Positions 59,335-64,000 of a stretch of 64,000 bases of DNA are shown here, in pieces. The stretch covers positions 2,651,092-2,715,091 of the forward strand of contig NZ_LR733284.1 in assembly GCF_902506375.1 (NCBI RefSeq), given 5' to 3'. A model generated the notes under the pieces. The model saw only the letters and a program-made list of their open reading frames with translations. It was not told the origin of the DNA and made no database searches. Positions within the stretch are counted from its first letter, which is position 1. The number at the start of each line of letters is the position of its first letter. Source of the stretch: Microbacterium sp. 8M. GTDB lineage: Bacteria > Actinomycetota > Actinomycetes > Actinomycetales > Microbacteriaceae. Made by a program: the position numbers and the translations under genes.

Positions 59335-60204
59335 GTGTCAGATACCCGCTTGGACGGTGTGGCGCGCCTCACGCGGCCAGGAGCCAATGGAGGGCTGCTG
59401 GAAGTATTCCGGCACCGTTATCTGCTCTCGCTGATCGTGCGCAAGGAGGTGCAGATCCGCTATCGCGGATCTGTGCTGGGCTGGCTCTGGTCCTACGTCA
59501 AGCCGCTCGTCCAGTTCGCGGTCTTCTACTTCGCGATCGGCGTCTTCCTCGGCCAGAACGGCCGCGTCCCCTACTTCCCCATCTACCTGCTGTCGGGCAT
59601 CACCGCCATCACCTTCTTCAATGAGGCGTTCTCGAATGGGACGCGGTCCCTCATCGACAATGCCGCGCTGATCAAGAAGATCTATGTCCCCCGGGAGATG
59701 TTCCCGGTGGCCAGCATGCTCATCGCGGGGGTCAACATCCTTCCGCAGATCCTCGTGGTCGTCGTGATCGCGCTCTTCTTCGGCTGGACGCCGAGCTTCA
59801 TCGCCGTCGGAGCGATCCTCCTCGCGCTCCTCATCGTCGCCGTGCTGGCGAGCGGACTCGGCCTGCTGTTCGGATCCGTGAACGTCACCTTCCGCGACGC
59901 ACAGAGCTTCGTCGAGATCATCGTCATGGTCGCGGTGTGGGCTTCTCCCGTCATGTACGAGTGGCACGCGGTGGCTTCGGTCGTCCCCGAGTGGCTGTCG
60001 GTGCTCTACCGGTGCAACCCCCTCACGGCCGCGGTCGAGCTATTCCACTACGGCATCTGGTACCAGCTGCACCCCGCCGACGTGCAGCTCGCGCCGAACC
60101 TGTGGCTCTTCTCGGGGATCGGGCTCGCGATCTCCCTCGTCTTCCTCGCGATCGGCCAGATCGTGTTCCGCCGTCTGGAGGGTCGCTTTGCCCAGGATCT
60201 CTGA
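59335..60204 (+). CDS. Polysaccharide ABC exporter permease, second system (TagG/Wzm-like)
   Basis: 289 residues, six helices: coupling segment RHRYLLSLIVRKEVQIRYRGSVLGWLWSYVKPL, then FYFAIGVFLGQNGRVPYFPIYLL and SLIDNAALIKKIYVPREMFPV as in TagG-like permeases. It is clearly distinct from the wzm at 35405. GTG start with GGAGG ten bases upstream. Coupled to its ATPase by overlap. It likely exports the rhamnose-containing polymer, by position beside rhamnosyl-type GTs (inference). Confidence 0.9.
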   Translation: MSDTRLDGVARLTRPGANGGLLEVFRHRYLLSLIVRKEVQIRYRGSVLGWLWSYVKPLVQFAVFYFAIGVFLGQNGRVPYFPIYLLSGITAITFFNEAFSNGTRSLIDNAALIKKIYVPREMFPVASMLIAGVNILPQILVVVVIALFFGWTPSFIAVGAILLALLIVAVLASGLGLLFGSVNVTFRDAQSFVEIIVMVAVWASPVMYEWHAVASVVPEWLSVLYRCNPLTAAVELFHYGIWYQLHPADVQLAPNLWLFSGIGLAISLVFLAIGQIVFRRLEGRFAQDL

Positions 60205-60925
60205 CCCCCTCCCCCGCGTCGTCGTGGACGGCGTGCGCAAGGAGTTCCGTCTTCGCCACACTCACTCGATCAAGGAGACCGCGCTCGCGGCCGTACGCAG
60301 GAAGCCGCTCACCACGGCGTTCCGCGCCCTCGACGGCGTGTCCTTCTCGATCGGCGAGGGCGAATCGGTGGCGCTGCTCGGATTCAACGGATCGGGCAAG
60401 TCCACCCTGCTCAAGATGATCTCCGGGGTCCTCAGCCCCGACTCCGGCGAGGTGCTCACCCGCGGTCGGGTGGCCGGACTCATCGAGGTGGGAGCCGGCT
60501 TCCATCCGGATCTGTCCGGTCGTGAGAACATCTTCCTCAACGCCGCGATCCTCGGAATGAACAAGAAGGAGATCGAGGAGCGGTTCGACGACATCGTCGC
60601 GTTCAGCGAGATCGAGCAGTTCATCGACACCGAGGTCAAGCACTACTCCTCCGGAATGTTCCTTCGCCTGGCCTTCTCCGTCGCCATCCACACGGAGGTC
60701 GATGTGCTCCTGATCGACGAGATCCTCTCGGTCGGCGACGAGCCGTTCCAGAAGAAGTGCATCGCGCGCGTCCGCGAACTGCACGATCAGGGCAAGACCC
60801 TCGTCGTCGTCAGCCACGACCTGAACATGGTCTCCGACCTCTGCGAGCGCGGGGTCCTCCTCCGCGATGGCAAGGTGCACTTCGACGGTCCCAGCAAAGA
60901 GGCCGTCGAGATCATGCGCGCCTGA
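60188..60925 (+). CDS. Polysaccharide ABC exporter ATPase, second system (TagH/Wzt-like)
   Basis: 245 residues: Walker A LLGFNGSGKSTLLKMI, signature HYSSGMFLRLAFSVAI, Walker B VLLIDEILSVGDEPF, H-loop VVVSHDLNMVSDLCERG. No C-terminal carbohydrate-recognition extension. The TTG at 60188 is supported by GGAGGG (60177-60182) and overlaps the permease end by 17 bases. Pairs with the upstream permease. Confidence 0.92.
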   Translation: MPRISDPLPRVVVDGVRKEFRLRHTHSIKETALAAVRRKPLTTAFRALDGVSFSIGEGESVALLGFNGSGKSTLLKMISGVLSPDSGEVLTRGRVAGLIEVGAGFHPDLSGRENIFLNAAILGMNKKEIEERFDDIVAFSEIEQFIDTEVKHYSSGMFLRLAFSVAIHTEVDVLLIDEILSVGDEPFQKKCIARVRELHDQGKTLVVVSHDLNMVSDLCERGVLLRDGKVHFDGPSKEAVEIMRA

Positions 60926-60946
60926 CCCCCAGGGTCGTCGCGCCTC

Positions 60947-62017
60947 CTACAGCTCGGCGTGCAGCGTCCAGACGCGCTCGGCGGAGCCGTTCCAGGAGTA
61001 GGCCCGCGAGCGGTCCGCGGCCATCACCGAAAGACGCCGTGCGCCGTCGCCCGCCGCATCGCGCACCGCCTCGGCGAACCCTTCCGCCCCCACCAGCACG
61101 CCTCCCTCGGCGAGCACGTCCCGGTGCACACCGCCGTCGGCGGCGACCACGGGCACGCCGAGGGTCAGCGCCTCGATCATGCGCCACGGCCACGTCGCTG
61201 CCACGTCGGCGGCGGTGAACGCGAGCGCGCCGGCGAGCAGCGCCGCACGGTCGGGCGCATCGAGGCGCGCCGGGATGTGCACCCGCGGAGCGGGGAGCCC
61301 GGCGGATGCGGCGGTCTCGGCGATCGCTGCGGCGGCGCCCGCCGGTGCGTCCAGGACGAAGACGTCGGCATCGACGGCGACCGCGGCGCCGAACACCGGC
61401 TCGAGGGTGCCTGCGCCGCCCGTGGCGACGAGGTAGCGGGCCGGAGCCCCGAGGGCGGCCCGGCGCTCGGTCGCGTCGAGCGGGATGCCGAATCCGTCGG
61501 CCACGGCGCCGGGGATCACCCGGATGCGGTCCGCGAACCGGCCCAGGTCGGCGAGCCGCTCGGCCATGGCGTGCGTCGGCACCACGACGGCGTCGGCGTG
61601 CTTGACGGCGCGCTTCAGCATGCCCCGCTGCCAGAGCACGCTCGCGCGGGGCAGCTCCTCGGGCGCGGTCCACGCCCGCAGGTCCCACACCGTCACCACG
61701 GTCTGGTCGTAGTCGTTGACCCGGTCGTGCTTCACGAGCGGCGCGAACAGGGACGGCGCGTGGATCATGCCTCCGCCCACACCGGCGACCACGCCGAGCT
61801 GCCAGGCGGCTCCGAGCTCACGGCGAGCGAGCGCCAGACGGTGCACGGTGCGCGCACCGGGGACGATGCCCTCGCCTCCCGACGGCACGATCGCCTCGAC
61901 CTCGCATCGGGGCGGGGCGGTCTCGGCGAGCCCGAGGACCAGGGAACGTGCCGCGTCGGCCTGATCAGGGTCCACGATGTCGTTCGCCTGATCGAGGACC
62001 ACCCGCAGCACAGCCAT
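60947..62017 (-). CDS. GT-B glycosyltransferase (GT4-like)
   Basis: 356 residues. N-terminal half with LAVVVPT-type strand (KHADAVVVPTHAMAERLADLG) and a donor half with YLVATGGAGTLEPVFGAAVA and the late site LTLGVPVVAADGGVHRDVLAEGG. Typical E-x7-E is degenerate (WRMIEALTLGVP keeps one Glu). Compact for its family. Often found beside LCP genes in Microbacteriaceae-like loci, but I cannot name the substrate. Transcribed from its own leaderless promoter. Confidence 0.82.
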   Translation of the reverse strand: MAVLRVVLDQANDIVDPDQADAARSLVLGLAETAPPRCEVEAIVPSGGEGIVPGARTVHRLALARRELGAAWQLGVVAGVGGGMIHAPSLFAPLVKHDRVNDYDQTVVTVWDLRAWTAPEELPRASVLWQRGMLKRAVKHADAVVVPTHAMAERLADLGRFADRIRVIPGAVADGFGIPLDATERRAALGAPARYLVATGGAGTLEPVFGAAVAVDADVFVLDAPAGAAAAIAETAASAGLPAPRVHIPARLDAPDRAALLAGALAFTAADVAATWPWRMIEALTLGVPVVAADGGVHRDVLAEGGVLVGAEGFAEAVRDAAGDGARRLSVMAADRSRAYSWNGSAERVWTLHAEL

Positions 62018-62023
62018 GCTCCG

Positions 62024-62029
62024 AACGTA
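62024..62029 (-). promoter_or_regulatory. -10 box for leaderless glycosyltransferase gene
   Basis: TACGTT on the minus strand, six bases, ATG at 62017. It lies at the edge of the repeat-rich spacer. Confidence 0.58.
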
Positions 62030-62080
62030 CCCAGCGTCGCGCGCGCAGCCGCCGAGGCGCTCCGCCGGCCGCCGGATCCG

Positions 62081-62104
62081 GGCCCTTCGACAGGCTCAGG
62101 GACC
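62081..62104 (+). repeat. Dispersed 24-base repeat, copy 2
   Basis: Same element as 12755-12778 (other strand) and 62144-62167, differing by one base from each. Lies in the 223-base spacer between the LCP gene and the glycosyltransferase. Confidence 0.85.
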
Positions 62105-62228
62105 GGGTGGTGCAGGCTCAGGAGCCGGATGTACCCCGGATCGGGCCCTTCGAGAGGCTCAGGGACCGGGTGGTGCAGGCCCAGGACCGGTGGTGCCGGC
62201 TCAGGGGACCGGTGGTGCCGGCTCGGGC
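62102..62228 (+). repeat. Degenerate tandem units in the LCP-GT spacer
   Basis: The phrase ACCGGTGGTGC(A/C)GGCTCAGG recurs four times with small changes, starting near 62102, 62165, 62186 and 62208; the last two units are 22 bases apart. The first two units each follow directly on a copy of the 24-base repeat. No open frame is supported here. Confidence 0.7.
62144..62167 (+). repeat. Dispersed 24-base repeat, copy 3
   Basis: Third copy, same orientation as copy 2, 63 bases from it. Copies 2 and 3 are both followed by GGGTGGTGCAGG, so the pair looks like a local duplication of repeat plus flank. Confidence 0.85.
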
Positions 62229-62240
62229 CGGAGCCGCCGA

Positions 62241-63698
62241 TCAGTTCGTCGGCGTCGGCGTGGGCTCCGGGTGCAGTGCCTGCTTCACCATCGCGTGGAT
62301 CTGGTTCCAGTCGGGCTCGAACTCGTCCACGCCGTTCGCGGGGGTGAGGTCGATCGTGGTGAGCTTCTGCTTCTTCGCCTTCATCATGAGGTCGAAGAAC
62401 TCGGGCAGCTTGTCCTGCGGCAGGTCGGTGTCGACCGCTGAGGTGCCCGCCGCGGCGATCTCGTTGAAGTGCGTGAGCACGTTCTGCGGCGTGAACTGCT
62501 TCAGCAGCGCATCCTGCAGCTCGCGCTGACGGCGCATCCGGTCGAAGTCGCTCGTGGTGTAGCGCGAGCGCGCGTACCACTGCGCGGTGTCGCCGTTCAT
62601 GTGCTGCGGCCCCGGCTCGATCCACCCCGTCGCCCACTCGTCGGCGTTGTCCGGCCCGCCCCACTCCGGCACGTTGCCCTCGGGGAGCCGCTCCTTCACC
62701 GTGATGTCGACGCCGCCGAGCGCGTCGATGAGCTTCGCGAAGTCGTTCATGTCGAGGAACACGTAGTACGGGATCTTGATGCCCAGCACGCCCTCTGCCG
62801 CGTCCTTCGTGGCTTCCACGGCGGGACGGGATCCATGGTTCTTCGCGTCCGGATAGAGGGACGGTCCGGTGTGGCAGGTCTCCACGGCGTTGGTGAGCTG
62901 GTTGATGCCGCTCCCCCAGCCGCAGGTCTCGTCGTCGTGGCCCTGCAGCCCGTCGGGGTACAGGTCGTGCATCGGTCCCGGCGCGAACGGCACGTGCGGC
63001 ATGTCGCGCGGGATTCCGAAGATCGTCGTCTTCCCGGTCTCGGCGTTGACCGAGACGACGGAGATGCTGTCGTAGCGCATCGAGTCGCGCCCCAGGCCGC
63101 TGTCCGCGCCGAGCAGCAGCACGTTGTAGTAGCCGTCGCTGGGCGGCAGGCTCGGCCCGCCGGATCCGAACAGCGTGCTGATCGCGTTGCGGCTGGAGCC
63201 GACGATGTTCGCGGCGGAGGCGGTCGCGCTGCCGCAGAGGCCGAGCACCAGCACGGCCACGAGCGGGATGGCGATCTTCGCGTAGTCCCTGGTGCGCACG
63301 AGCCGCACCAGGCGCAGCGTGTCGAAGGTGAGCACCACCCACAGCACGATGTACCCGAAGCACAGCACCTGGATGAGGCTCAGCACGATCCAGCTCACCC
63401 AGCCGCCGCCGACGGTGAGCCACAGCAGCGCCTGGTGCCAGAGCAGCGCGGTCAGCGCCGCGACGATCACCAGCGCCCACATGAGCAGTGTCGCCCCGAG
63501 ACCGAACCGGCCGAGCCGGCGGTTGCCGGCCAGCACCTGCGCGGATCCGGGGATGAGCACGTTGAGCACCACGAGCCACCAGCCGCGGCGCGTCATCACC
63601 TGCGGCGAGCCGAAATCGGGGTCGCGCATCGGACGCGTGCGGATGAGCCCCGCGCTGGACGCGGAGACCACGCCGGGCCTGGTGAGCATCTGGGTCAC
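62241..63698 (-). CDS. LCP (LytR-CpsA-Psr) family glycan ligase
   Basis: 485 residues. LCP enzymes transfer polyprenyl-linked glycan to peptidoglycan outside the membrane. A cytoplasmic N-terminus leads to four hydrophobic segments (about 33-165) rather than the usual single one. The LCP domain (about 195-455) follows, with [24 protein letters not shown] (Asp/Arg site), [22 protein letters not shown] and [26 protein letters not shown]. The GTG overlaps the purE stop (GTGA). It is the plausible final step for the polymers made in this locus. Confidence 0.92.
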   Translation of the reverse strand: MTQMLTRPGVVSASSAGLIRTRPMRDPDFGSPQVMTRRGWWLVVLNVLIPGSAQVLAGNRRLGRFGLGATLLMWALVIVAALTALLWHQALLWLTVGGGWVSWIVLSLIQVLCFGYIVLWVVLTFDTLRLVRLVRTRDYAKIAIPLVAVLVLGLCGSATASAANIVGSSRNAISTLFGSGGPSLPPSDGYYNVLLLGADSGLGRDSMRYDSISVVSVNAETGKTTIFGIPRDMPHVPFAPGPMHDLYPDGLQGHDDETCGWGSGINQLTNAVETCHTGPSLYPDAKNHGSRPAVEATKDAAEGVLGIKIPYYVFLDMNDFAKLIDALGGVDITVKERLPEGNVPEWGGPDNADEWATGWIEPGPQHMNGDTAQWYARSRYTTSDFDRMRRQRELQDALLKQFTPQNVLTHFNEIAAAGTSAVDTDLPQDKLPEFFDLMMKAKKQKLTTIDLTPANGVDEFEPDWNQIHAMVKQALHPEPTPTPTN

Positions 63699-64000
63699 AG
63701 GCTGTCCTTCAGCCGCCGGTTCTTCTCCTCGACCTGCGCCTCGAGATCGCGCGCATAGGACTCGATCCGATCGGCCAGGGCGGTATCCGCGGTGCCGAGG
63801 ATCCGCGCGGCGAGGATGCCCGCGTTGCGTGCCCCGCCGATCGAGACCGTGGCGACGGGGATCCCCGCCGGCATCTGCACGATGGAGAGCAGCGAGTCCA
63901 TGCCGTCCAGATACGCGAGCGGCACGGGCACGCCGATCACCGGAAGCGCCGTGACGGAGGCGAGCATCCCCGGCAGATGCGCGGCGCCGCCGGCACCGGC
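63695..64000 (-). CDS. purE: N5-carboxyaminoimidazole ribonucleotide mutase PurE, 5' end outside the window
   Basis: Purine synthesis enzyme, class I PurE. Only the C-terminal 101 residues are visible: [12 protein letters not shown] (substrate-binding loop), [49 protein letters not shown]. The coupling to an LCP gene is common in these actinobacteria. Starts beyond the window edge. Confidence 0.93.
   Translation of the reverse strand, partial: AGAGGAAHLPGMLASVTALPVIGVPVPLAYLDGMDSLLSIVQMPAGIPVATVSIGGARNAGILAARILGTADTALADRIESYARDLEAQVEEKNRRLKDSL

Noticed and set aside
62018-62240. CRISPR-like array in the repeat-rich spacer
   Set aside because: Repeats are few, unequal in spacing and degenerate, with no unique spacers and no cas genes nearby.

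Overview
The window is high-GC actinobacterial chromosome. It carries mtrA-mtrB-lpqB, whiB, furA-katG, DUF3499, DUF5719, an rmlCD fusion and an LCP protein beside purE. Many genes start at or just after a TANNNT -10 box (leaderless). Together these point to a Microbacteriaceae member, most likely Microbacterium or a close relative; the genus is inference. No rRNA, tRNA, CRISPR array, transposase or phage gene was recognised, and no gene-free stretch exceeds about 225 bases.

Region 1 (1-8.5 kb and on to 9.8 kb): lpqB, mtrB and mtrA on the minus strand. Facing away is a tightly coupled plus-strand operon (multi-pass membrane protein, DUF4129, DUF4350, MoxR ATPase, DUF58) of the MoxR/von Willebrand type. 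Region 2 (9.8-13.7 kb): a nested palindrome, then furA with a Fur-type palindrome over a leaderless promoter, katG, and an aquaporin whose selectivity-filter positions differ from AqpZ. Region 3 (13.7-21.5 kb): spoIIM and RDD genes whose start codons overlap head to head, DUF3499, a zincin-like protein without HExxH, DUF5719, a 1076-residue glycosyltransferase/membrane protein, and whiB.

Region 4 (21.6-62 kb) is a large cell-surface polysaccharide locus. It holds two O-antigen-ligase-like genes, GlfT2-like and GlfT1-like galactofuranosyltransferases, a complete predicted CMP-pseudaminic acid pathway (pseI, a pseG-pseH fusion, pseB, pseC, pseF) with a GT29/sialyltransferase-like gene beside it, a Wzm/Wzt exporter, glf, the dTDP-rhamnose operon rmlA-rmlB-rmlCD with acyltransferase/SGNH genes, an LGFP-repeat secreted protein, a GT2-DUF2304-flippase operon, a long minus-strand run of glycosyltransferases with an epimerase and an acyltransferase, and a second Wzm/Wzt exporter. 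Region 5 (60.9-64 kb): a glycosyltransferase, a repeat-rich spacer, an LCP family ligase and the 3' part of purE.

Read together, the locus would make nucleotide-activated rhamnose, galactofuranose and pseudaminic acid, assemble and O-acetylate at least two polymers, export them through two ABC transporters and attach them to peptidoglycan by LCP chemistry. The most novel item is the GT29-like gene divergent from pseI. It is a candidate pseudaminyltransferase in a Gram-positive, non-flagellar context.
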